Source: an uncultured Holosporaceae bacterium
Lineage (GTDB): Bacteria; Pseudomonadota; Alphaproteobacteria; CAISOG01
Assembly: GCA_903887035.1 (NCBI GenBank)
Contig: CAISOG010000174.1
Span: 1 to 14,067 of the forward strand
Direction: 5' to 3'
DNA: 14,067 nucleotides
The translations under genes and the position numbers were made by a program. Position 1 is the first letter of the stretch. The number at the start of each line of letters is the position of its first letter. The notes beneath the pieces were generated by a model. That model ran no database searches. It was not told where the DNA came from and was given only the letters and a program-made list of their open reading frames with translations. This document shows positions 8,013 to 14,067 of this stretch, one piece after another.

Positions 8013-8044
8013 CAAAAATCCAACATTGGACGGTTAGGATGGCA

Positions 8045-8743
8045 TTAGAACACAAAACGATGCGGTGGGGCAAATCCAGGTAGCCAGGGGGTTGCGCAAT
8101 CAAATAAGGCCAGGCGGGAAAGCTGCCCATGCTGCTTGCGATACACATAGGCGGTGCCAATCGACCCTTGCTGTGCCCCATCAACATCACGAACAATCAG
8201 CAACAGCCGTCCCCCCTCACGCAGTCTATCGCCATAGTTGCCATCGCCATCATGAAGTGGGGGTGTTGCCACCGCGCCATTCAGGAAAATCACGTCATAG
8301 CCGTCATAATCGGCATAGCCCGCTTGCGGCAAGCTATCCAGGAATTTGGTTTTGCAACCGCCAAGCTTTTTGACCAGCGTCGATGATTGATCCCGCAGGG
8401 TATTATCGCGTTCAACCGCCACCACCCGCCCGGCCAACAGGCTGAACAGGGCGGTGCTGTACCCCGTGGCGGGGGCGATATCCAACACGTGACAGTCGGG
8501 GGTTACGGCCGCCGCCTGCAACAGGCGTGCCAGCACCATAGGCTCCATCAGCCAGCGTTGGTTGCCGTTGCCGTCGATGCCCAGCGCAACATCCTCATCC
8601 ACATAGGCCTGGGCGGTGGCGGCGGGGGGAACAAACCATTCACGCGGCACGGTTTCCATGGCGCTTAACACCCGATTGTCCGACACCTTATTGGTGTTGA
8701 TTTGGGTAAGAACCATTTGGCGGCGGGCGGTGGCAAAATCCAT
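8045..8743 (-). CDS. Protein-L-isoaspartate O-methyltransferase-like protein, 232 aa
   Basis: SAM-dependent methyltransferase of the PCMT family, which repairs isoaspartyl residues. The start chosen, ATG at 8743, gives MDFATARRQMVLTQI, the typical beginning of the alphaproteobacterial subgroup. A start at 8887 would add 48 residues of unrelated sequence running almost to the tRNA gene. Seen: the helical N-terminal region (RVLSAMETVPREWFVP), SAM motif I as VLDIAPATGYSTALFSLLAG, the acidic end of strand 2 (VAVERD), and the C-terminal WLPGFAPPHRFVF common in this subgroup. Odd: the canonical SxPHM substrate-side motif is replaced by LMEPMVLARLLQ and the motif I glycines are partly lost, so true isoaspartyl repair activity is not assured. 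It is the first gene of the run leading to tolC. Confidence 0.87.
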   Translation of the reverse strand: MDFATARRQMVLTQINTNKVSDNRVLSAMETVPREWFVPPAATAQAYVDEDVALGIDGNGNQRWLMEPMVLARLLQAAAVTPDCHVLDIAPATGYSTALFSLLAGRVVAVERDNTLRDQSSTLVKKLGGCKTKFLDSLPQAGYADYDGYDVIFLNGAVATPPLHDGDGNYGDRLREGGRLLLIVRDVDGAQQGSIGTAYVYRKQHGQLSRLALFDCATPWLPGFAPPHRFVF

Positions 8744-8842
8744 GACAGGCAACCTGGATTGAAAAGATGGGGTGGGTGGGCAAATCCCTGCTGGGGGAAT
8801 GACCCGCTGCCAACCTAGCGCTTCCATGGAATAACGACAAGC

Positions 8843-8872
8843 TTGACCGTTGCCCCCATGCACCCCTAAATA
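8843..8872 (+). promoter_or_regulatory. Likely sigma-70-type promoter of the tRNA-Cys gene
   Basis: TTGACC (8843-8848) and TAAATA (8867-8872) are separated by 18 bases. Transcription would begin near 8879, about 15 bases before the mature tRNA 5' end, which suits a tRNA transcription unit. The stretch between the pcm start (8743) and the tRNA holds no other feature I can support. Confidence 0.5.
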
Positions 8873-8894
8873 ACAATTCACAATCAATCACGCT

Positions 8895-8968
8895 GGCCGG
8901 GTGGCAGAGTGGTTATGCAGGGGCCTGCAAAGCCTCGTACGTCGGTTCAATTCCGGTCCCGGCCTCCA
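8895..8968 (+). tRNA. tRNA-Cys (anticodon GCA)
   Basis: A complete cloverleaf can be drawn. The acceptor stem is GGCCGGG (8895-8901) with CCCGGCC (8958-8964), discriminator T8965 and encoded CCA (8966-8968). The D stem is GCA/TGC around AGTGGTTA. The anticodon stem is GGGGC/GCCTC enclosing CTGCAAA, anticodon GCA at 8927-8929. The T stem is GTCGG/CCGGT with loop TTCAATT. The U73 discriminator and GCA anticodon are the main cysteine identity elements. The gene is alone, on the opposite strand to both flanking protein genes. Confidence 0.97.
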
Positions 8969-9019
8969 TTGACGGTTTGCCTTGATGGTTGTGGCAGCCA
9001 GATAATTCTGCCTTGAGGC

Positions 9020-10639
9020 TTAGCTGGCCAAGGCGTCGCCCAAATTTTTCCTGTCGCCAACAATATTGTTTAGCCCCAATTTGGTCAGCAGGTGTGCCTT
9101 TTTCAGGCTGGCCAGCAATTGCTTGCTGCCGCCGCACAGGATAACCCGCGTATCCTGTTGATGAAACTGGCTAATCAAATCGCCCAGCACCGCCACCCCC
9201 GTGGCATCGGCAAAGGGCACCTGGCGCATATCCAAAATCAGACAGGCCAGCGGCTTATCGTTGACGGCCTGCAACAAATTCTGCAACCGTTCCGCCGCGC
9301 CAAAGAAAAAGGGGCCATTGATGCGGTAAATCATCGTGTCGGGGGGCAGGGGGATTGCGCCCAGATCCTCTAAATCCTGGGTGGTATCCTCCACCGTCAC
9401 CGCATCGCCCATCCGTTTCATGAACAACAGGGCGGCCAACATGACCCCCGCATTAACCGCCAGCACCAAATCGCTGAACACCGTCAGGCCAAAGGTGGTC
9501 AGCATGATCGCCACATCCGATTTTGGCGCCGTTTTGAACAGATGGATGAAATGGTGCCATTCCCCCATCCGATAGGCGACCACAAACAAAATGGCCGACA
9601 GGGCACATAGCGGCAGATGCTTAGCCCATGGTGCAAAAACCAGCATGACCAGCAACAGCACGGCGCAGTGGACAATGCCTGATAGCGGGCTGGTGGCGCC
9701 ATGGCGGATGTTGGTGGCGGTACGGGCAATTGCCCCTGTGGCGGCAAACCCGCCAAACAGCGGCGCGGCGATGTTGGCAATCCCCTGACCCACCAGTTCC
9801 TGATTGGAATCATGTTTGGTGCCCGCCATGCCATCGGCCACCACCGCCGACAACAGCGATTCAATGGCGCCCAGCATGGCAATGGCAAAGGCGGGGCCCG
9901 CCAGCTCTAAAATTTTTTGCAGGCTGACGGTTGGCCACTGCCAGCTGGGCAGAGACTGGGGGATACCGCCAAAGGCACTGCCGATGGTGGCAACCTGGTC
10001 AAACATGCCGATTTGCACCACGGTGGCATAGATAATGGCCAACAGCGGCGCGGGAATTTTCGGCAGGAATTTCGGCGCGAAAATCAGCACCAACAGGGTT
10101 TGGCAGGCGACAGAGGTTGTGCCCCAATCCAAATGGGGCAAGGCCTGTAGCAGTGCCAGCAGCTTTTCATGAAACAGCAGGGAGCTGGCGGCGGGCTTTA
10201 GCCCAAAAAAGTCCTTCCACTGCCCAACCCAGATGATGGTGGCGATACCGCTGGTAAAGCCGATAATGACCGGGCGCGGAATGTATTTGATGATGGCGCC
10301 CACCCGCAACAGCCCCATGGCCAACAGGATGAAGCCCGCCATGATGGTGGCCAGTTGTAGTCCTGCAATGCCATGAACGGCGGTAATGCCCGACAAAATG
10401 GCGATAAACGCCCCAGTTGGCCCGCTGATTTGTAGGCGGCTGCCCCCCAGGGTGGAGGTCAGGAAGCCTGCGACAATTGCGGTGTACAATCCCTGCTCAG
10501 GCTTTGCCCCGCTGGCAATCGCAAAAGCCATCGCCAGCGGCAACGCGACCAGACCCACCACCAGGCCAGCGCCCAAATTGTTGGCGATGTGCTTACGGCC
10601 AAATAAGCCCGCACGATAGGATTCAATGACAGCGATCAT
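9020..10639 (-). CDS. SulP-family anion permease with STAS domain, 539 aa
   Basis: Inner membrane transporter of the SLC26/SulP family. Residues about 20-410 form the membrane domain: VVGLVALPLAMAFAIASG, then GPT (73-75) in the substrate-site region, then the strongly conserved stretch around IESLLSAVVADGMAGTKH (259-276) and TGAIARTATNIRHGATSP (301-318). Residues about 435-535 form a cytoplasmic STAS domain (IYRINGPFFFGAAERL; DMRQVPFADATG), with Thr480 where STAS proteins often carry a phosphorylatable Ser. Family members import sulfate, bicarbonate or C4-dicarboxylates. The conserved stretches resemble E. coli DauA (succinate/fumarate) as I recall it, but also the bicarbonate group, so the substrate is open. 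It lies 124 bases downstream of sucD in the same direction and may be expressed partly from that operon. ATG at 10639 begins just before the first hydrophobic region. Confidence 0.93.
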   Translation of the reverse strand: MIAVIESYRAGLFGRKHIANNLGAGLVVGLVALPLAMAFAIASGAKPEQGLYTAIVAGFLTSTLGGSRLQISGPTGAFIAILSGITAVHGIAGLQLATIMAGFILLAMGLLRVGAIIKYIPRPVIIGFTSGIATIIWVGQWKDFFGLKPAASSLLFHEKLLALLQALPHLDWGTTSVACQTLLVLIFAPKFLPKIPAPLLAIIYATVVQIGMFDQVATIGSAFGGIPQSLPSWQWPTVSLQKILELAGPAFAIAMLGAIESLLSAVVADGMAGTKHDSNQELVGQGIANIAAPLFGGFAATGAIARTATNIRHGATSPLSGIVHCAVLLLVMLVFAPWAKHLPLCALSAILFVVAYRMGEWHHFIHLFKTAPKSDVAIMLTTFGLTVFSDLVLAVNAGVMLAALLFMKRMGDAVTVEDTTQDLEDLGAIPLPPDTMIYRINGPFFFGAAERLQNLLQAVNDKPLACLILDMRQVPFADATGVAVLGDLISQFHQQDTRVILCGGSKQLLASLKKAHLLTKLGLNNIVGDRKNLGDALAS

Positions 10640-10691
10640 TGTCTGGTTCTACAGGGTTTTGGCTGTATGCGAAAGCCTAGTGGTGAACTAA

Positions 10692-10703
10692 AGCGAAAAC
10701 GCT
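10692..10703 (-). terminator. Weak hairpin between sucD and SulP
   Basis: On the minus strand AGCG-TTTT-CGCT is followed by TTAG. The stem is four pairs, extended by one G-U and one A-T pair. It lies in the 124-base gap (10640-10763) that holds no gene. It might be a weak terminator for the mdh-sucCD transcript, but it is short and has no long T-run. Confidence 0.25.
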
Positions 10704-10763
10704 CTTGTTTCTAAATTGGAACAACTATGTCCCCAGCGATTCCAGACCAAACAGCGAAAGAGG

Positions 10764-11639
10764 CTACTTGCCCATGGCTTTCAGCAGCGCTTGCCCCATG
10801 CCAGCGGGCGAATCGGCGACGACGATGCCGGCGGACTTCATCGCCTCAATCTTGCTGTTGGCGTCACCCTTACCACCCGCGACAATCGCGCCCGCATGCC
10901 CCATCCGACGGCCAGGGGGAGCGGTGAGGCCAGCGATAAAGCCAGCGGTTGGTTTTTTAATCTTGCTGCTACGCAACAGGTCACAGGCCGCTTCCTCAGC
11001 ATCGCCACCGATTTCGCCAATCATGATGATGGCCTCTGTCAGTGGGTCAGCCAAAAACAGCTCCAGCGCGTCAATAAAGTTGGTGCCGTTAATGGGGTCG
11101 CCGCCAATACCGATGCAGGTCGATTGCCCCAGACCCAGCGCGGTGGTTTGGAACACCGCCTCATAGGTCAGGGTGCCGGAGCGGGAAACGATCCCCACCT
11201 TACCAGGCTGGTGAATATGGCCTGGCATGATGCCGATTTTGCATTCGCCAGGGGTAATCACACCGGGGCAGTTGGGGCCAATCAGGCGGGTGTTGGAGTT
11301 CAGGATGCCACGCTTCACCCGCATCATGTCCAGCACGGGAATCCCCTCAGTGATGCAGACCACCAGCGGGATTTCCGCATCGGCGGCTTCAAGAATTGCA
11401 TCGGCGGCAAAGGGCGGTGGCACATAAATCACGCTGGCATTGGCGCCAGTTTTCTCCACCGCTTCGCGCACGGTGTCAAACACGGGCAGGTTCAGGTGGG
11501 TTTCGCCCCCCTTACCAGGTGTAACGCCGCCAACCATGTTGGTGCCATAGGCAATCGCCTGCTCACTGTGAAAGGTGCCTTGGGCTCCGGTAAAGCCTTG
11601 GCAGATAACCTTAGTGTTTTTGTTGACCAGTACAGCCAT
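10764..11639 (-). CDS. sucD: Succinyl-CoA synthetase (ADP/GDP-forming) alpha subunit, 291 aa
   Basis: With SucC it makes succinate and ATP (or GTP) from succinyl-CoA in the TCA cycle; this subunit binds CoA and carries the phosphohistidine. Seen: N-terminal Rossmann-type CoA domain starting LVNKNTKVICQGFTGAQGTF (residues 4-23), GPNCPG (121-126), SRSGTLTYE (152-160), and GRRMGHAGAIVAGG with active-site His248. Length is normal for the family. The ATG at 11639 overlaps the sucC stop by one base (TAATG on the minus strand), and an AGGAG ribosome-binding site sits inside the end of sucC, so the two subunits are translationally coupled, which fits their equal stoichiometry. Confidence 0.98.
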   Translation of the reverse strand: MAVLVNKNTKVICQGFTGAQGTFHSEQAIAYGTNMVGGVTPGKGGETHLNLPVFDTVREAVEKTGANASVIYVPPPFAADAILEAADAEIPLVVCITEGIPVLDMMRVKRGILNSNTRLIGPNCPGVITPGECKIGIMPGHIHQPGKVGIVSRSGTLTYEAVFQTTALGLGQSTCIGIGGDPINGTNFIDALELFLADPLTEAIIMIGEIGGDAEEAACDLLRSSKIKKPTAGFIAGLTAPPGRRMGHAGAIVAGGKGDANSKIEAMKSAGIVVADSPAGMGQALLKAMGK

Positions 11640-12826
11640 TAGGCGGCTCCTTTTTTCTTAGATTCCGCAACCGCGGCAACGATTTTTTGGGCAGCATCCG
11701 CCATGTTGTCGGCGGAAATAACCGCCAACCCCGATTCACGCAGGATTTTCTTCCCCAGCTCAACATTGGTGCCCTCCAGGCGAACAACCAACGGCTTTGA
11801 CAGCTTAACATCCTTGGCGGCGGCCAACACGCCCTCTGCGATAATGTCACAGCGCATGATGCCCCCAAAGATATTGATCAAAATCCCCTCAACATTCGGG
11901 TCGGATAGAATGATGCGGAACGCCTTGGTCACCTGCTCACGGGTGGCGCCGCCGCCGACGTCCAGGAAGTTGGCGGGCGAACCCCCACACAGTTGGATGA
12001 TATCCATGGTGGCCATCGCCAAACCCGCGCCATTAACCAGGCAGGCAATATTGCCGTCCAGCTTGATGTAGTTCAGCCCAGCCTTACCCGCTTCCACCTC
12101 CAACGGATCCTCCTCATCCTCATCGCGCATGGCGGCAATGTCGGGTTGGCGGAACAGGGCGTTGTCATCGATGGACACCTTGGCGTCCAGGGCGATTAAG
12201 CCACCGTCCGCCTTAACGACCAGCGGGTTAATTTCCACCAGGCTGGCATCAATCCCCCAAAAGGCGTTGTACAGATTGGCAAACAGCTTCATGGCGCTTT
12301 GCACGCTGGCCTTTTCGGTCAGGCCATAGGCACGGCACAGCAGGCGACCGTGAAAAGCTTGCCAGCCGGTGGCGGGATCGACGGTAAACGTAAAAATTTT
12401 ATCGGGGGTGTGTTCGGCCACCTCCTCAATATCCATGCCGCCCTCGGTGGAGGCGATCACCATCACCCGCTGAGTGCCGCGGTCAACCAGAAAGCTTAGA
12501 TACAGTTCGCGGGCAATCGCGCACCCCTCCTCAACATACAAACGGCGCACCAGGCGACCTTCGGCGCCAGTTTGCGGGGTAACCAGGGTTTTGCCCAAAA
12601 TATCGGTGGCGGCGATTTTGAGGTCGGCCAGGGATTTGACCACCTTAACCCCGCCCGCCTTGCCACGGCCACCCGCGTGAATCTGCGCCTTAACCACATA
12701 AACAGGTCCCGCCAGCTTTTGCGCGGCGGTTTCAGCCTCCGCCACCGAAAAGGCGGGAAAGCCGTTGGGTACCGCTACGCCAAATTTGGCCAGCAGCGAT
12801 TTTGCTTGATATTCATGCAGGTTCAT
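11639..12826 (-). CDS. sucC: Succinyl-CoA synthetase beta subunit, 395 aa
   Basis: Nucleotide-binding partner of SucD. It has the ATP-grasp fold: MNLHEYQAKSLLAKFGV start, Lys46 in VVKAQIHAGGRGKAGG (44-59), and magnesium ligands in VEINP (197-201) and LDAK (213-216). The C-terminal domain that contacts the alpha subunit has NGAG (265-268), IFGGIMRCD (319-327) and LEGTNV (350-355). Everything expected is present and the length is typical. ATG at 12826 is preceded by AAGGTGAG, a good ribosome-binding site about ten bases upstream. It lies 162 bases after mdh in the same direction and is joined to sucD by a one-base overlap. Nucleotide preference (ATP or GTP) is not decided here. Confidence 0.98.
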   Translation of the reverse strand: MNLHEYQAKSLLAKFGVAVPNGFPAFSVAEAETAAQKLAGPVYVVKAQIHAGGRGKAGGVKVVKSLADLKIAATDILGKTLVTPQTGAEGRLVRRLYVEEGCAIARELYLSFLVDRGTQRVMVIASTEGGMDIEEVAEHTPDKIFTFTVDPATGWQAFHGRLLCRAYGLTEKASVQSAMKLFANLYNAFWGIDASLVEINPLVVKADGGLIALDAKVSIDDNALFRQPDIAAMRDEDEEDPLEVEAGKAGLNYIKLDGNIACLVNGAGLAMATMDIIQLCGGSPANFLDVGGGATREQVTKAFRIILSDPNVEGILINIFGGIMRCDIIAEGVLAAAKDVKLSKPLVVRLEGTNVELGKKILRESGLAVISADNMADAAQKIVAAVAESKKKGAA

Positions 12827-12988
12827 CGAAAAAATCTCACCTTGTTGGAATGCCCATCAACCGATTGGTTGGTGGCGTTGGTCATTACTTGTTGCCTCTA
12901 TAGCCGCTTCTTAGCCCTTATTCAACCCAACAAAAGCTTTTTTGGGCGGCGGTTCATCCGCACAGATTCATGAGGCGAACGTGAAACC
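12827..12988. other. mdh-sucC intergenic region with an imperfect palindrome
   Basis: These 162 bases hold no credible gene. At 12926-12946 lies an inverted repeat CCCAA-C-AAAAG / CTTTT-TTGGG, perfect except for one bulged C at 12931 and centred on AAGCTT. It is not followed by a T-run on the minus strand, so it is not a classical terminator. It could be an attenuating or processing hairpin, or a protein site, between mdh and sucC. The sucC ribosome-binding site lies at the left end. Confidence 0.45.
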
Positions 12989-13972
12989 CTAAGCCGCCTT
13001 TGGCAGGGTTTTCAGCACGTCCATCAGCCCCTGCACCGCGGTAACCGAGTTATCAAACATGGTTTTTTCTTCGGCGGTCAGCGACAGTTCCACAATCCGT
13101 TCCACCCCACCCGCGCCAATCACCGTTGGCACGCCGACATACAGCCCGTTGACCCCATATTGACCGGTCAGCAGCGCCGCGCAGGGCAGCACCCGTTTTT
13201 TGTCGCGCAGGTAAGATTTGGCCATGGCAATCGCGCTGGTGGCGGGCGCGTAAAAGGCCGACCCCGTTTTCAGCAGGTCGATAATTTCTGCCCCACCACT
13301 GCGGGTACGTTTGACCAACTCATCCAGCTTGGCTTGGCTGATCCAACCCAGGGCGACCAGATCGGGCAGGGGGATGCCCGCCACCGTGGTATAGCGCACC
13401 ATCGGCACCATGGTGTCGCCATGACCGCCCAACACAAAGGCGCTGACATCCTCAATCGACACCTTCAGCTCCTCGGCCAGGAACATGCGGAAGCGTGAGG
13501 AATCCAGCACGCCAGCCATCCCCACCACCTTGTTGGCGGGCAGCCCGCTTTCCTGTTGGAAATAGGCCACCATCGCATCCAACGGATTGGTAATCACAAT
13601 CACAAAGGCGTTGGGCGCATGCTGCTTCACACCATTGGCCACTTGCTTAATAATGCCCGCGTTGGTGAACATCAGGTCATCACGGCTCATCCCCGGTTTG
13701 CGGGCAATGCCAGCGGTGATGATCACGACATCGGCGCCCGCAATCGCGGCGTAATCCTGTGCCCCACTTAGGGCAGAATCGCTGCCCAACACAGCAGAGG
13801 CCTGGTAAATATCCAACGCCTTACCCTGCGGCACGCCCTCAGCAACATCGCACAGCACGACATCGCCCAATTCCTCAGCCATGGCCAGCAGGGCTAGGGT
13901 TCCGCCAATCTGCCCCGCGCCAATCAGGGCGATTTTGGGGCGTTGAAACACTTTGGGGGCAGCAGTCGCCAT
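12989..13972 (-). CDS. mdh: NAD-dependent malate dehydrogenase (LDH-like type), 327 aa
   Basis: Oxidises malate to oxaloacetate with NAD in the TCA cycle. Seen: Rossmann motif GAGQIGG (18-24) with Asp42 at the end of the second strand (NAD preference), substrate arginines in RKPGMSRDDL (Arg91, Arg97) and LDSSRF (Arg160), NPLDAM (129-134), and the catalytic pair Asp157/His184 (GGHGDTMVP). Arg91 followed by Lys-Pro-Gly-Met-Ser marks a malate rather than lactate enzyme. The N-terminus has about eight residues (ATAAPKVFQ region) more than the usual alphaproteobacterial form. The start at 13972 is nevertheless supported by an AAGGA ribosome-binding site eight bases upstream. It is the first gene of the mdh-sucC-sucD group. 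Confidence 0.97.
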   Translation of the reverse strand: MATAAPKVFQRPKIALIGAGQIGGTLALLAMAEELGDVVLCDVAEGVPQGKALDIYQASAVLGSDSALSGAQDYAAIAGADVVIITAGIARKPGMSRDDLMFTNAGIIKQVANGVKQHAPNAFVIVITNPLDAMVAYFQQESGLPANKVVGMAGVLDSSRFRMFLAEELKVSIEDVSAFVLGGHGDTMVPMVRYTTVAGIPLPDLVALGWISQAKLDELVKRTRSGGAEIIDLLKTGSAFYAPATSAIAMAKSYLRDKKRVLPCAALLTGQYGVNGLYVGVPTVIGAGGVERIVELSLTAEEKTMFDNSVTAVQGLMDVLKTLPKAA

Positions 13973-14067
13973 GGTCAGATCCTTTGAAAGGGGGGTTATG
14001 GTCGTTTCAATTTAGAAATATACAGCCTACGAAAATGTTATGAGATCGAGAAACGGAGCGGAGTGTA
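13973..14067 (-). promoter_or_regulatory. Upstream region of mdh, partial
   Basis: On the minus strand this AT-richer stretch contains TATATT (14022-14017), a possible -10 element without a convincing -35, and the mdh ribosome-binding site. CCTTTGAAAGG (13981-13991) is a perfect short palindrome that overlaps that ribosome-binding site. The window ends here, so the full control region is not visible. Confidence 0.3.

Noticed and set aside
8744..8887. N-terminal extension of the PCMT-like protein from an ATG at 8887
   Set aside because: The 48 extra residues resemble nothing in the family, and the family's usual beginning MDFATARRQMV lies at 8743. The extension would also overlap the tRNA promoter.
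8895..8968. tRNA-Cys as an integration site for an island
   Set aside because: I saw no second copy of the tRNA 3' end, no integrase, and no foreign-looking gene next to its 3' side.
9010..9034. GCCTTG/CAAGGC inverted repeat after tRNA-Cys as a terminator
   Set aside because: The six-pair stem has a 13-base loop and no T-run, and it lies over the SulP stop codon; it is too weak to annotate.
6752..10639. A sulfur system made of rhodanese, tRNA-Cys and SulP
   Set aside because: The three are on different transcripts and strands, and SulP proteins are often not sulfate carriers. Shared sulfur chemistry is probably coincidence.
10716..11642. Open frame of 308 codons on the plus strand opposite sucD
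   Set aside because: It mirrors sucD almost exactly, has low-complexity His/Gly content, no recognisable domain, and no ribosome-binding site that I could see.

Overview
The window is a stretch of chromosome from an alphaproteobacterium with fairly high G+C. I infer this from the compact mdh-sucC-sucD order, the alphaproteobacterial type of protein-L-isoaspartate methyltransferase (starting MDFATARRQMV) upstream of a rhodanese and a TolC, and a DUF1674 (SDHAF4-type) protein. It could be Rhodospirillales-like, but the sequence does not fix a genus. No gene-scale mobile element, CRISPR array or phage gene was seen, and no stretch over 300 bases lacks a gene.

Left part, plus strand: the window opens inside alaS (alanyl-tRNA synthetase, 5' end missing). 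A small SDHAF4-type gene follows 13 bases after it. After a 153-base gap comes ppdK (pyruvate, phosphate dikinase), whose N-terminus carries an unusual 12-base tandem repeat.

Middle part, minus strand: tolC converges on ppdK with only 15 bases between the stop codons. Reading in the direction of transcription, a probable operon runs pcm-like methyltransferase, AEC-family permease, rhodanese, tolC. The permease gene is clearly richer in A+T than its neighbours. A tRNA-Cys(GCA) on the plus strand, with its own recognisable promoter, lies upstream of pcm.

Right part, minus strand: mdh, sucC, sucD, then a SulP anion transporter with a STAS domain. sucC and sucD overlap by one base. The sucA-sucB pair that often follows sucD in alphaproteobacteria is absent; SulP occupies that place.

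Functionally, much of the window serves central carbon metabolism: malate dehydrogenase, succinyl-CoA synthetase, a succinate dehydrogenase assembly factor and the pyruvate/PEP interconverting enzyme. The rest is translation (alaS, tRNA-Cys), transport (SulP, AEC, TolC), sulfur transfer and possibly protein repair. I see no convincing new multi-gene system. The points most worth a second look are the ppdK repeat, the A+T-rich permease inside the pcm-rhodanese-tolC group, and the altered gene order after sucD.
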